Source: Vibrio profundi
GTDB taxonomy: Bacteria; Pseudomonadota; Gammaproteobacteria; Enterobacterales; Vibrionaceae
Direction of reading: 5' to 3'
DNA length: 64,000 nt
Assembly (NCBI RefSeq): GCF_005281835.1
Contig: NZ_RZIS01000001.1
Span: forward strand, 310,001-374,000
A program made the translations under genes and the position numbers. Below, piece by piece: positions 1 through 7,838 of the stretch (positions are counted from its first letter, which is position 1; each line of letters starts with the position of its first letter). The notes under the pieces are model-generated. The model saw only the letters and a program-made list of their open reading frames with translations. It did no database searches and was not told the DNA's origin.

Positions 1-1181
1 TTCGTCAGGAAGAGCACATCGAACTTATCGCTTCAGAAAACTACACTAGCCCACGTGTAATGGAAGCTCAAGGTTCTCAGCTTACTAACAAGTATGCTGA
101 AGGTTACCCAGGTAAGCGTTACTACGGTGGTTGTGAGTACGTAGACAAAGTTGAAACTCTAGCAATTGAACGTGCATGTGAACTATTTGGCGCGGAATAC
201 GCTAACGTACAGCCTCACTCAGGTTCTCAAGCGAACAATGCTGTATACATGGCACTTCTTAACGCTGGCGATACAGTTTTAGGTATGAGCCTTGCACACG
301 GTGGTCACTTGACTCACGGTTCACCAGTAAACTTCTCTGGTAAACTGTACAACATCATTCCTTACGGTATCGACGAGAAAGGTCAAATCGATTACGAAGA
401 GATGGAAGCGCTAGCTGTAGAACATAAGCCTAAGATGATCATCGGTGGTTTCTCTGCTTACTCTCAAGTTTGTGATTGGGCACGCATGCGTGAAATCGCT
501 GACAAAGTAGGTGCTTACTTCTTCGTAGATATGGCACACGTTGCGGGTCTAATCGCTGCAGGCGTATACCCGAACCCAGTTCCACACGCTCACGTAGTAA
601 CAACGACTACACACAAAACGCTAGCAGGTCCACGTGGTGGCCTTATCCTTTCTAACGAAGGTGAAGACCTATACAAGAAGCTGAACTCAGCAGTATTCCC
701 TGGCGGCCAAGGTGGTCCTCTAATGCACGTTATCGCTGGTAAGGCAGTAGCGTTCAAAGAAGCACTAGAGCCAGAGTTCAAAGAATACCAAGCACGCGTA
801 GTTGCTAATGCAAAGGCAATGGTTGCTGAATTCCTTGAGCGTGGTTACAACATCGTTTCAGGTTCTACAGAGAACCACCTGTTCCTAGTTGACCTAATCA
901 ACAAAGACATCACAGGTAAAGAAGCAGATGCAGCACTAGGTGCGGCAAACATCACAGTAAACAAGAACTCAGTACCAAACGACCCACGCAGCCCGTTTGT
1001 AACGTCAGGTATCCGTATCGGTTCTCCTTCTATCACTCGTCGCGGTTTCTCGGAAGCAGACGCGAAAGAGCTAGCAGGTTGGATCTGTGACATCCTAGAT
1101 AACATGGGCGATGAGTCTGTTATCGAAGCAACAAAAGCAAAAGTATTAGAAATCTGTAAGCGTCTACCGGTTTATGCTTAA
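1..1181 (+). CDS. glyA: Serine hydroxymethyltransferase GlyA (5' end cut by window)
   Basis: The PLP enzyme interconverts serine plus tetrahydrofolate with glycine plus 5,10-methylene-tetrahydrofolate and is the main cytosolic source of one-carbon units for purines, thymidylate and methionine. The frame is open from base 3 and gives 392 residues; about 24 N-terminal residues lie outside the window, judging from the roughly 417-residue E. coli protein. The first visible residues ([16 protein letters not shown]) are the conserved SHMT N-terminal block. The PLP-lysine motif [14 protein letters not shown] and the C-terminal substrate-binding region ([15 protein letters not shown]) are intact. Its promoter is not visible. 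Identification is essentially certain. Confidence 0.98.
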   Translation, partial: RQEEHIELIASENYTSPRVMEAQGSQLTNKYAEGYPGKRYYGGCEYVDKVETLAIERACELFGAEYANVQPHSGSQANNAVYMALLNAGDTVLGMSLAHGGHLTHGSPVNFSGKLYNIIPYGIDEKGQIDYEEMEALAVEHKPKMIIGGFSAYSQVCDWARMREIADKVGAYFFVDMAHVAGLIAAGVYPNPVPHAHVVTTTTHKTLAGPRGGLILSNEGEDLYKKLNSAVFPGGQGGPLMHVIAGKAVAFKEALEPEFKEYQARVVANAKAMVAEFLERGYNIVSGSTENHLFLVDLINKDITGKEADAALGAANITVNKNSVPNDPRSPFVTSGIRIGSPSITRRGFSEADAKELAGWICDILDNMGDESVIEATKAKVLEICKRLPVYA

Positions 1182-1195
1182 TTTTTTCTGCGTAG

Positions 1196-1284
1196 AGTGA
1201 ACGAATTTCTGTGTCGCACATACTCATTTGCTAACGCAAACTCCGTGTGAGCTCCGTGAACTTCGCTCATCCACTTTGAAAAAA
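1196..1284. repeat. Imperfect palindromic repeat, copy 1
   Basis: This 89 bp element runs from AGTGAACGAATTTCTGTGT to CCACTTTGAAAAA. It is about 80% identical to a second copy at 1338-1425. Its centre is a hairpin, TTTGC-TAAC-GCAAA, and its outer arms also pair imperfectly (AGTGAACGA near the left end against TCGCTCATCCACT near the right end). It lies between glyA and the first terminator. It resembles intergenic palindromic families such as ERIC in size and position, but I could not match it to ERIC. Confidence 0.7.
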
Positions 1285-1291
1285 GAATTAA

Positions 1292-1316
1292 AAAGGTCCC
1301 TTTTGGGGCCTTTCTT
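1292..1316 (+). terminator. Rho-independent terminator after glyA
   Basis: AAAGGTCCC pairs with GGGGCCTTT across a four-base loop (one U-G pair), and a short T-rich tail follows. It lies 110 bp after the glyA stop, directly after palindromic repeat copy 1. Confidence 0.7.
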
Positions 1317-1337
1317 ATTGGCCGGTATTATCCAGAT

Positions 1338-1425
1338 AGTGAACGAATTTCTGTGTGGCACATACTCGTTTGTTAGCGTAAATTTAGTGTGAGTTTCTGA
1401 ACTCCGTTCATCTACTTTGAAAAAA
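1338..1425. repeat. Imperfect palindromic repeat, copy 2
   Basis: This is the second copy of the palindromic element in the same orientation. The central stem has changed from TTTGC/GCAAA to TTTGT/GTAAA, so both changed positions still form G-U pairs. Such compensating change suggests that the folded form is what is kept. A second terminator-like hairpin follows, so the unit may have been duplicated together with its terminator. Confidence 0.7.
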
Positions 1426-1429
1426 CTTT

Positions 1430-1455
1430 AAAGGGAGCTCCGTGAGTCCTTTTCT
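1430..1455 (+). terminator. Weak terminator-like hairpin
   Basis: AAAGGGA pairs partly with GTCCTTTT around a GC-containing loop, followed by a T-rich stretch. It is weaker than the terminator at 1292-1316 and may be a decayed copy of it, because both follow a copy of the palindromic repeat. Confidence 0.4.
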
Positions 1456-1471
1456 GTTTTAGTGGAAGGCG

Positions 1472-1502
1472 AAAACAAAAAGGCCAGCACTAAGCTGACC
1501 TT
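1472..1502 (-). terminator. Terminator of the yaeP-DUF4250 pair
   Basis: Read on the minus strand, AAGGTCAGC pairs with GCTGGCCTT and is followed by TTTGTTTT. It lies 24 bp after the stop of the DUF4250 gene and closes that minus-strand transcript against convergent glyA. Confidence 0.8.
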
Positions 1503-1526
1503 GAAATATCTGTGGTTGTTTGGAAA

Positions 1527-1718
1527 TTATCTAAATTGCTTGGCTTCTGGAAGAAACTCAAAACCAGCCGATTTTAGCTTAGCGAGCAATGCTGCTTTGT
1601 CTATATCGTAGAAGTTCACGACGCGATCTAAATCGCCACCAAAATCATCCCGCAATTTCATGTTAACGATACTCATCAGCATCACAGGATCCATTTTCTC
1701 AAAGTTAGCTAGGTTCAT
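1527..1718 (-). CDS. DUF4250 domain protein
   Basis: This 63-residue protein of unknown function fills the whole DUF4250 family length. The typical elements are visible: MDPVMLMSIVNMKLRDDFG near the N terminus, a YDIDKAALLAKLKSAGF helix, and the C-terminal ending FLPEAKQFR. The small acidic and helical protein has no membrane segment or signal peptide. Its start codon lies 3 bp after the yaeP stop, and its Shine-Dalgarno sequence GAGG sits inside the end of yaeP, so the two are almost certainly translated from one mRNA. The function is not known, and the pairing gives only a weak hint. Confidence 0.85.
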   Translation of the reverse strand: MNLANFEKMDPVMLMSIVNMKLRDDFGGDLDRVVNFYDIDKAALLAKLKSAGFEFLPEAKQFR

Positions 1719-1721
1719 TGG

Positions 1722-1925
1722 TTAGTCCTCAAAGTCAGAAATCAGCAGGTTGGCTGCAGCAAAAGCGGCACGTTCTCGAGCGTCTTTTGGTAACGCTTCG
1801 TCGGCTGCGATGTCATTGAAGGTTTTTACTGCGCAGGTGATGGCTTGAGGAATGTAGCCTTGATCGCCGCTGCCTATCTTCGAATACAGTTCACGGACAA
1901 GCTCACAACAGTCGTATACTTTCAT
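1722..1925 (-). CDS. yaeP: YaeP family protein (UPF0253)
   Basis: This 67-residue protein matches the YaeP/UPF0253 family over its full length, including the blocks [15 protein letters not shown] and [16 protein letters not shown], which closely resemble the E. coli protein. The molecular function is unknown. In E. coli yaeP lies near rof and trmO-proS, and here it also lies a few genes from proS-trmO, which supports orthology. It is the first gene of a two-gene transcript with the DUF4250 gene, and the 48 bp between it and the DUF533 terminator must hold its promoter. Confidence 0.88.
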   Translation of the reverse strand: MKVYDCCELVRELYSKIGSGDQGYIPQAITCAVKTFNDIAADEALPKDARERAAFAAANLLISDFED

Positions 1926-1972
1926 GGTTATACCCTAACTAAATGATAACTGCTCTCAATATACACATTGAG

Positions 1973-2023
1973 AAAAACAAAGACAAAGCTGTTCTGTTTA
2001 ATTACAGAGTTTGTTTGTCTTTG
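1973..2023 (-). terminator. Terminator of the DUF533 gene
   Basis: Ten-base arms CAAAGACAAA (1978-1987) and TTTGTCTTTG (2014-2023) are perfectly complementary across a 26-base loop. On the minus strand the stem is followed by TTTTT. The arms are AT-rich and the loop is long, so termination may be modest. Confidence 0.6.
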
Positions 2024-2050
2024 CTCAATAAGTGAGAGGATTTATCTGAG

Positions 2051-2734
2051 TTATCCGGCGACTTGTTGCTCCAGTTGATAGGTAACTTCTTCTGCGAGGT
2101 TGAGTTGCTTCGCTAATTCTTTCAAGTAAGCCTTTTCCATGAAGTTCTGCTCATCGGCCACAATTAAAGAGGCTAAGTAGATCTCGCTGGCTTGTTGAGG
2201 CGATGTCGCGAGCTGAGCGATTTCGCTAGGATCGAGCGGTTTGTGCAGCTCTTCAGAGACTAGTTTGGTTAGTTGATAGTCCGCACCCATGTTCTCGACA
2301 GCTTGTTCTATCTTTGCCATTTCTTCTTCATCCACATGACCATCCGCTTTTGAAGCTGCAATCATCGAACGTAGAATGAGTAAGTTATGGTTTGAATCTT
2401 GTTCATCAAAGGTGGCTTGTGGAGAAGAGTCCGGCGTGCCTTGTTTAGCTTGGTAATCGTTATATACCTTGTATGCCAACGCGCCTAGTGCTGCTGCCCC
2501 ACCAATGCCCACGGCTTTCTTGCCAATCTTCTTGGTTTTCTTTGAGCCCATTAGAGCTCCCAGCAATCCGCCACCAACTGCTCCTGCACCTAATGCGCCA
2601 AGTGTACTTTTACTGCTGCCTTTATTGCCTTGTGCAAGACTGCTTAGGCCAGATGAGCTTTGTGAGAGTTTCTGAGTACCTTGTTTAACAAGGTCTGACT
2701 TAAGTGCTTGGTTAAGTAGGCTTTTGATATCCAT
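2051..2734 (-). CDS. DUF533 / TerB-like protein (YebE family)
   Basis: This 227-residue protein has three visible parts: an N-terminal low-complexity Ser/Gly/Lys region, a glycine- and alanine-rich hydrophobic segment (about residues 45-90, GALGAGAVGGGLLGALMG then IGGAAALGALAYKVY) that probably associates with the inner membrane, and a C-terminal TerB-like helical domain (about 115-225) with the motif DGHVDEEEMAKIE. E. coli YebE has the same layout and length. The ATG at 2734 is chosen over one four codons upstream because GGAGG lies five bases before it. It is a single-gene unit. The function is unknown; envelope-stress links known for yebE in E. coli are only suggestive here. Confidence 0.85.
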   Translation of the reverse strand: MDIKSLLNQALKSDLVKQGTQKLSQSSSGLSSLAQGNKGSSKSTLGALGAGAVGGGLLGALMGSKKTKKIGKKAVGIGGAAALGALAYKVYNDYQAKQGTPDSSPQATFDEQDSNHNLLILRSMIAASKADGHVDEEEMAKIEQAVENMGADYQLTKLVSEELHKPLDPSEIAQLATSPQQASEIYLASLIVADEQNFMEKAYLKELAKQLNLAEEVTYQLEQQVAG

Positions 2735-2851
2735 CGATACCTCCACTGGTAAACGCGTCGAATAAGTTGATGAAACTAATATACGGCTTGAAAGATGAAC
2801 CGAGGATTAACTGACGTTGATTTACATTTGGTTTGGAAAGATAGGAGATAT

Positions 2852-2880
2852 AAAAAAGGCCGCCAGATGGCAGCCTTTTT
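2852..2880. terminator. Terminator of proS
   Basis: AAAAAAGGC-GCC-AGAT-GGC-GCCTTTTT forms a strong stem with runs of A and T on both sides, so it can act in either direction. It lies 40 bp after the proS stop. Confidence 0.88.
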
Positions 2881-2920
2881 ATCACTTGCTTTGCAAGAGC
2901 TCGTACATTACAGAGTTTGC

Positions 2921-4639
2921 TTATTTAGCAAATTGAGAAGTCACGTGCTCAACGATTGAATCGATCGCAACCGCTTCTTTAGTACCAGCACGACGGTTCT
3001 TGTACTCGAAGTTACCTTCTTTCATTGAGCGGTCGCCGATCACGATAGTGTGAGGGATACCAATTAGCTCGATGTCAGAGAACATTACGCCTGGACGCTC
3101 TTTACGGTCATCGAATAGTACTTCGATACCCATAGCTGTTAGTTCAGCGTATAGCTTTTCAGCCGCTGCTTTAACTTCTTCAGACTTGTGCATGTTCATA
3201 GGAACGATAGCCACTTGGAAAGGTGCTAGTGCGTCTGGCCAGATGATGCCGTATTTGTCATGGTTCTGCTCGATTGCAGAAGCAACAACACGTGATACAC
3301 CGATACCGTAACAACCCATCTCAAGGATAACGTTCTTACCGTCAGGACCAAGCACGCCACAGTTCATCGCTTGTGAGTAAACGTTACCTAGTTGGAAGAT
3401 GTGACCAACTTCGATACCACGTTTAAGCTGAAGTGTACCTTGACCACATGGGCTTAGGTCGCCTTCGATTACGTTACGTAGGTCTTCTACTTGAGCAAGC
3501 TCAACGTCACGACCCCAGTTGATACCGAAGTAGTGCTTACCGTCTACGTTTGCACCAGCGCCAAAGTCGCTCATTACAGCAACAGAGCGGTCAACGATGA
3601 ATGGTAGCTCTAGGCCTACAGGACCAAGTGAACCTGGGCCAGCGCCAACTAGTGCACGAATTTCTTCTTCAGAAGCCATCTCTAGTGGAGCAGCAACTTG
3701 TGGAAGGTTTTCCGCTTTCACTTCGTTCAGTTCGTGGTCGCCACGGATGATTAGAGCAATGATGTCTGCATCTACTTCATCAGAAGCTTTAACGAATAGA
3801 GTCTTAACTGTTTTCTCGATTGCTAGACCGTGTTGCTCTACCAATTCTGCGATAGTTTTCGCGTTTGGTGTATCAACCAGCTCCATCTCTTGAGTTGGTG
3901 CAGCAGCTTCTTCAGTTGGAGCTAGTGCTTCAGCTTTCTCGATGTTTGCTGCGTATTCAGATTCTGTAGAGAATGCGATTAGGTCTTCGCCGCTTTCAGC
4001 TAGTACGTGGAACTCTTGAGAACCACTACCACCGATAGCGCCTGAGTCAGCCAGTACTGGACGGTACTCAAGACCCATGCGGTCGAATGCATTACAGTAA
4101 GCATCGTGCATCGCTTGGTAAGACTTTTCTAGACCTGCTTTGTCGATGTCGAAGCTGTACGCATCCATCATAGAGAATTCACGTGCACGCATAACGCCGA
4201 AACGTGGACGACGCTCATCACGGAATTTAGTTTGGATTTGGTAGAGGTTTAGCGGTAGTTGCTTGTACGAGTTTACTTCGTTGCGAACTAGGCTAGTGAT
4301 CACTTCTTCAGCTGTTGGGCTAAGAACAAACGGACGAGAATGGCGATCAGTAAAGCGCAGTAGTTCTGGGCCCATTTTTTCGCTACGACCAGTCTCTTCC
4401 CATAGCTCAAACGGCTGCACTACGGGCATTAAAGTCTCAACTGCACCTGCATTATCGATCTCTTGGCGAACGATGTTTTCGACTTTACGCAGTACACGCA
4501 GACCGGTAGGTAGCCAAGTGTATAAACCTGAAGCTAGCTTACGGATCATACCTGCACGTAGCATCAGCTGGTGGCTGATAACTTCTGCGTCGTTTGGAGT
4601 CTCTTTCAGAGTAGAAAGAAGATAGTTACTGGTACGCAT
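2921..4639 (-). CDS. proS: Prolyl-tRNA synthetase
   Basis: This class II aminoacyl-tRNA synthetase charges tRNA-Pro. Its 572 residues equal the E. coli length. The N-terminal catalytic blocks are present ([21 protein letters not shown], then [18 protein letters not shown] as motif 2). The inserted editing domain of bacterial-type ProRS, which clears Ala-tRNA-Pro, spans about residues 225-405. Motif 3 is GCYGIGVSR, and the C-terminal anticodon-binding domain follows (VAIVPMN...[17 protein letters not shown]). It lies just downstream of trmO on the same strand, as in E. coli, 101 bp away with its own candidate promoter. Confidence 0.98.
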   Translation of the reverse strand: MRTSNYLLSTLKETPNDAEVISHQLMLRAGMIRKLASGLYTWLPTGLRVLRKVENIVRQEIDNAGAVETLMPVVQPFELWEETGRSEKMGPELLRFTDRHSRPFVLSPTAEEVITSLVRNEVNSYKQLPLNLYQIQTKFRDERRPRFGVMRAREFSMMDAYSFDIDKAGLEKSYQAMHDAYCNAFDRMGLEYRPVLADSGAIGGSGSQEFHVLAESGEDLIAFSTESEYAANIEKAEALAPTEEAAAPTQEMELVDTPNAKTIAELVEQHGLAIEKTVKTLFVKASDEVDADIIALIIRGDHELNEVKAENLPQVAAPLEMASEEEIRALVGAGPGSLGPVGLELPFIVDRSVAVMSDFGAGANVDGKHYFGINWGRDVELAQVEDLRNVIEGDLSPCGQGTLQLKRGIEVGHIFQLGNVYSQAMNCGVLGPDGKNVILEMGCYGIGVSRVVASAIEQNHDKYGIIWPDALAPFQVAIVPMNMHKSEEVKAAAEKLYAELTAMGIEVLFDDRKERPGVMFSDIELIGIPHTIVIGDRSMKEGNFEYKNRRAGTKEAVAIDSIVEHVTSQFAK

Positions 4640-4717
4640 TCTATGGTATCCGTTTCATCATTAATAAAAGTAAACTTACTGCGGCTATTGGCGGCAGTAA
4701 ATCCGATATAGCCGCAT

Positions 4718-4746
4718 ATAATATCAGCCTATTTGGGATCTCAAAA
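4718..4746 (-). promoter_or_regulatory. Candidate proS promoter with leader hairpin
   Basis: On the minus strand TTTTGA and TATTAT are separated by 17 bp; the -35 overlaps the trmO stop codon. Just downstream, TGCGGCTAT (4708-4716) and ATAGCCGCA (4680-4688) form a perfect nine-base stem in the proS leader. The start site would fall close to the first stem arm, so the hairpin may be only partly transcribed. Confidence 0.4.
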
Positions 4747-5436
4747 GCGCTCAATGTCAGTTACATTGATGAAAAGCGGCTCAACTACGAATTTCACGTT
4801 AAGATCGAACAAATTTACCGCATATTCCTTATTGTCGGGCTTGCCTTTCTTATAAGCGGGGCGGGGATCTTGCGCTAACACTTCTTTAATAACTTGAATT
4901 ACTTGGTGAGCAGTTGGGTGGTTGTTCAGTTTCTTGATGGCTAGCTCACTGAAATTAACGTCTAAGGTTTTGGGCTCTTCATTGGCAAAACCACCAATCG
5001 CATCCGGGATTGAATCTGAGTAAGGGATGTATGGTTTGATGTCTATGATAGGTGTGCCATCGACCAGATCGGCACTGCCTAACTCTAGCCATGTTTGATT
5101 GCCCTTCTGTGAAACGCCTTTCAGCTCTACGGCCGACATGCCAATAGCATTTGGCCTAAAGGTTGCCCTTGAAGCAAATACACCAATGCGCTCGTTTCCG
5201 CCTAGGCGAGGAGGGCGAACTGTCGGTTTCCAGCCTGCTTCGATATTTTGATCAAAGAGAAATAATAGCCATAAGTGACTGAATTGCTCGATTCCACGTA
5301 TAGCCTCTGGAGAATTGCTGTTGCCTAACAGTTGAATACGAGAAGTGGCGCTTGGAGTTAGCCTTGGCTGCCTTGGTACGGCGAATTTTTCTTTAAATGG
5401 GCTTTGAATATGCCCAATTGGTTCTATTGAATACAT
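4741..5436 (-). CDS. trmO: tRNA (t6A37) N6-methyltransferase TrmO
   Basis: TrmO uses SAM to methylate N6-threonylcarbamoyladenosine at position 37 of tRNA-Thr that reads ACY codons. The protein has 231 residues (E. coli 235). Family blocks are visible: [18 protein letters not shown] at the N terminus, then [38 protein letters not shown] (the SAM and substrate region) and the C-terminal PRPAYKK. It sits upstream of proS as in E. coli. The 119 bp between its start and the divergent L31B gene carry the Fur/Zur-like sites and could influence both genes. Confidence 0.95.
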   Translation of the reverse strand: MYSIEPIGHIQSPFKEKFAVPRQPRLTPSATSRIQLLGNSNSPEAIRGIEQFSHLWLLFLFDQNIEAGWKPTVRPPRLGGNERIGVFASRATFRPNAIGMSAVELKGVSQKGNQTWLELGSADLVDGTPIIDIKPYIPYSDSIPDAIGGFANEEPKTLDVNFSELAIKKLNNHPTAHQVIQVIKEVLAQDPRPAYKKGKPDNKEYAVNLFDLNVKFVVEPLFINVTDIERF

Positions 5437-5500
5437 TAGAAAAGGCGCTGTTTAACGAGATTGGACCAAAGGTAGCACATTTTACGTCTTTACTTTTAAT

Positions 5501-5515
5501 TGATAATGGTTATCA
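5501..5515. promoter_or_regulatory. Fur-box-like palindrome
   Basis: TGATAATGGTTATCA is a 7-1-7 inverted repeat with a single departure from the Fur consensus TGATAATNATTATCA. It lies 41 bp before the L31B start and directly abuts the Zur-like site at 5515-5536. Its factor may be Fur, or it may be an extension of the zinc operator, because Fur and Zur motifs are related. Confidence 0.5.
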
Positions 5516-5536
5516 TTTGTTATGTTATAACGTTTC
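5515..5536. promoter_or_regulatory. Candidate Zur operator
   Basis: The site contains GTTATGTTATAACGTTTC. Read on the minus strand it begins GAAACGTTATAACATAACA, close to the gammaproteobacterial Zur consensus GAAATGTTATANTATAACA. It is placed 20-41 bp before the L31B start, and zinc-independent L31/L36 paralogues are known Zur targets in gammaproteobacteria, so the assignment is supported by both motif and context. Confidence 0.7.
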
Positions 5537-5555
5537 ACAAATTAATGAGGACATT

Positions 5556-5807
5556 ATGAAAGACGGAATTCACCCTGAATATCGCCCAGTTGTATTTCAT
5601 GACACAAGCGTCGACGAATACTTTGTTATTGGCTCAACATTAAAGACGGATAGAACAATAGAGTGGAAAGATGGAAAAACTTATCCGTACTTCACGCTCG
5701 ATGTGTCTTCTGAGTCGCATCCGTTTTATACAGGTAAACAGCGAGTGGTAAGTAAAGAAGGTCGTATGGCTAACTTTACTCGCCGATTTGGAAAAATGGT
5801 CAAATAG
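5556..5807 (+). CDS. rpmE2: Ribosomal protein L31 type B (zinc-independent)
   Basis: This is the alternative 50S protein L31 that replaces the zinc-binding form during zinc shortage, freeing zinc. The protein has 83 residues and no cysteine at all, so it lacks the CxxC ribbon of the primary L31. Typical type B blocks are present: [16 protein letters not shown], then [14 protein letters not shown] and [11 protein letters not shown]. The ATG at 5556 is chosen because ATGAGG precedes it at good distance and it matches the family N terminus; the open frame upstream is not needed. It forms an operon with L36B, 9 bp downstream. Confidence 0.96.
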   Translation: MKDGIHPEYRPVVFHDTSVDEYFVIGSTLKTDRTIEWKDGKTYPYFTLDVSSESHPFYTGKQRVVSKEGRMANFTRRFGKMVK

Positions 5808-5816
5808 GGGATAACA

Positions 5817-5942
5817 ATGAAAGTATTAAGCTCACTAAAAAGCGCAAAAAACCGTCATCGTGACTGTCAGATAGTCAAACGAAGAGGGCGACTGTATGTC
5901 ATCTGTAAGTCCAACCCACGCTTCAAAGCGGTACAACGTTAA
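5817..5942 (+). CDS. rpmJ2: Ribosomal protein L36 type B
   Basis: This 41-residue L36 paralogue begins [17 protein letters not shown] and ends [11 protein letters not shown]. The primary L36 binds zinc with three Cys and one His. Here only the cysteines at positions 17 and 30 remain and the first Cys and the His are missing, which is typical of the zinc-independent form. AGGGG, overlapping the L31B stop, is a good ribosome binding site. Co-transcription with L31B under the Zur-like site makes the zinc-sparing role likely. Confidence 0.95.
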   Translation: MKVLSSLKSAKNRHRDCQIVKRRGRLYVICKSNPRFKAVQR

Positions 5943-5989
5943 CGTTCTGATATTTATCTACCGAATGTTATTTTGTTGTTAATTATTCT

Positions 5990-6019
5990 GAGTTATTGTT
6001 CATATGTGAATGATAACTC
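5990..6019. promoter_or_regulatory. 30-bp imperfect palindrome
   Basis: GAGTTATTGTTCA and TGAATGATAACTC flank TATG, with 11 of 13 positions complementary. It lies 48 bp after the L36B stop and 153 bp before the AbgT-family gene. No T-run follows, so a terminator is unlikely in the plus direction; an operator is possible. I do not recognise the motif. Confidence 0.35.
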
Positions 6020-6121
6020 TATAAAAATATCAATAATTGGCTAAAAATACCGCAGTTGGTAAATGTTTGTTACATGTTTGACTTTTCTTTGTTCTTTTTC
6101 TCGAGTACTCTGCGCCCGTTT

Positions 6122-6139
6122 TGTGACAGTTTTGTCACA
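6122..6139. promoter_or_regulatory. Perfect inverted repeat before the AbgT gene
   Basis: TGTGACA-GTTT-TGTCACA is a perfect seven-base inverted repeat ending 32 bp before the transporter start codon. The half-site resembles CRP (TGTGA/TCACA), but the spacing is eight bases instead of six, so another dimeric regulator is more likely. Confidence 0.45.
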
Positions 6140-6171
6140 TATACGCAGGAATAACTACAAGGAGGGAACAG

Positions 6172-7758
6172 ATGAGTTCATCTGCTTCGATTAAACAAAA
6201 CTCGCCGAAGAAACCAATCTTTACTCGCTTTCTAGACGCGGTTGAATATTTGGGGAACCTTTTACCCCACCCAATTACTCTTTTCGCCATCTTCTGTGTG
6301 GCAATCCTAGTTTCATCAGGTATTGCTGGTTACTTTGAAGTATCTGTAATGGATCCTCGCCCAGAAGGTGCAAACGGTCGTGCTGCGGATGGTATGATCC
6401 ACGTCGTAAGCTTACTGAATGCAGAAGGCTTACAACTAATCGTTACTAACCTAGTGAAAAACTTTGTTGGCTTTGCTCCTTTAGGCACCGTACTGGTTGC
6501 TATGTTAGGTGTAGCGATTGCTGAACACTCTGGTTTACTGTCTGCTGCTATGCGCGGCATGGTAATGGGTGCTTCTCAGCGCATGGTTACGGTAACCGTA
6601 GTATTTGCTGGTATTATCTCTAATACAGCATCTGAGCTAGGTTACGTAGTACTAATCCCACTAGCTGCAATGCTATTCCACTCATTAGGTCGTCACCCAC
6701 TAGCTGGTCTGGCTGCTGCATTTGCTGGTGTATCTGGTGGTTATTCTGCAAACCTTCTAATCGGTACAGTTGATCCGCTACTTTCTGGTATTACAGAAAC
6801 AGCTGCTCAAATGATCGATCCAAGCTACACAGTTGGTCCTGAATCAAACTGGTACTTCATGTTTGTTTCGACTTTCTTCATCGCAATTACGGGTGCATTC
6901 GTAACTGAGAAGATTGTTGAGCCTAAGTTAGGCAAATACAACGATGAAGAGGCGTCTGAAGACCTATCTAACGACTCTATGGGCAAACTAACTGCTGTAG
7001 AGAAGAAAGGTTTAAAACTGGCTGGTCTTGCTGTTCTAGCTGTAAGCGCACTTCTAGCATGGACTATCGTTCCTGAAGATGGCGTATTACGTTCAGCTGC
7101 TGGTACCGTTTCAGGTTCTCCATTCCTTAAGAGTATCGTAGCGTTCATCTTTGTGTTCTTCGCTGTACCGGGTTTTGTTTACGGTAAAGTGGTTGGCACA
7201 ATGAAGACTGATCGCGATGTGATTGATGCAATGTCGAAGTCTATGTCTTCAATGGGCATGTACATCGTACTTGTATTCTTCGCTGCTCAGTTCGTTGCGT
7301 TCTTTAAGTGGACTAACTTCGGTCAAGTATTCGCAGTTGCGGGCGCAAGCTTCCTGCAAGAGATCGGTCTGACTGGTCCTATGCTGTTCTTCGCTTTCAT
7401 CGTAATGTGTGGCTTCATCAACTTAATGATCGGTTCTGCATCGGCACAGTGGGCTGTTACAGCGCCTATCTTCGTTCCAATGCTAATGCTAGTAGGTTAC
7501 GCTCCTGAAACGATTCAAGCGGCTTACCGTATCGGTGACTCAACAACGAACATCATTACCCCTATGATGAGCTACTTCGGCTTGATCTTAGCGGTAGCGA
7601 CTCGTTACATGAAGAACTTAGGTATTGGTACTTTGATTGCGACAATGCTTCCTTACTCAATCGTATTTATGGTTGGTTGGAGTATCTTGTTCTACGCTTG
7701 GGTATTTGTATTTGGTCTACCTGTAGGTCCTGGTGCGGCGACGTACTACACGCCTTAG
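6172..7758 (+). CDS. AbgT family transporter
   Basis: The 528-residue polytopic inner-membrane protein belongs to the AbgT family, which imports p-aminobenzoyl-glutamate (AbgT) or exports sulfonamide-like compounds (MtrF, YdaH). Family signatures are visible: VEYLGNLLPHPITLFAIFC near residue 24, NFVGFAPLGTVLVAMLGVAIAEHSGLL, the hairpin region GYSANLLIGTVDPLL (about 185-200), and near the C terminus GSASAQWAVTAPIFVPMLM and GDSTTNIITPMMSYF. No abgA/B hydrolase genes are adjacent, so the substrate cannot be fixed. AAGGAGGG before the ATG is a strong ribosome binding site. It is a single-gene unit ended by the terminator at 7778. Confidence 0.93.
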   Translation: MSSSASIKQNSPKKPIFTRFLDAVEYLGNLLPHPITLFAIFCVAILVSSGIAGYFEVSVMDPRPEGANGRAADGMIHVVSLLNAEGLQLIVTNLVKNFVGFAPLGTVLVAMLGVAIAEHSGLLSAAMRGMVMGASQRMVTVTVVFAGIISNTASELGYVVLIPLAAMLFHSLGRHPLAGLAAAFAGVSGGYSANLLIGTVDPLLSGITETAAQMIDPSYTVGPESNWYFMFVSTFFIAITGAFVTEKIVEPKLGKYNDEEASEDLSNDSMGKLTAVEKKGLKLAGLAVLAVSALLAWTIVPEDGVLRSAAGTVSGSPFLKSIVAFIFVFFAVPGFVYGKVVGTMKTDRDVIDAMSKSMSSMGMYIVLVFFAAQFVAFFKWTNFGQVFAVAGASFLQEIGLTGPMLFFAFIVMCGFINLMIGSASAQWAVTAPIFVPMLMLVGYAPETIQAAYRIGDSTTNIITPMMSYFGLILAVATRYMKNLGIGTLIATMLPYSIVFMVGWSILFYAWVFVFGLPVGPGAATYYTP

Positions 7759-7777
7759 TCACTGACCAAGTAGCAAT

Positions 7778-7805
7778 AAAAAAGCCTGCATTTGCAGGCT
7801 TTTTT
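7778..7805. terminator. Bidirectional terminator, AbgT gene and ompV-like gene
   Basis: AAAAAAGCCTGCA and TGCAGGCTTTTTT form a strong stem with A and T runs on both sides, placed between two convergent genes. Confidence 0.92.
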
Positions 7806-7838
7806 GCGTTTTGGTTTTTAACAAGGTACAGAGGCTTG

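Noticed and set aside
2735..2746. Earlier ATG for the DUF533 gene
   Set aside because: The GGAGG ribosome binding site lies inside those four codons, so translation must start at 2734.
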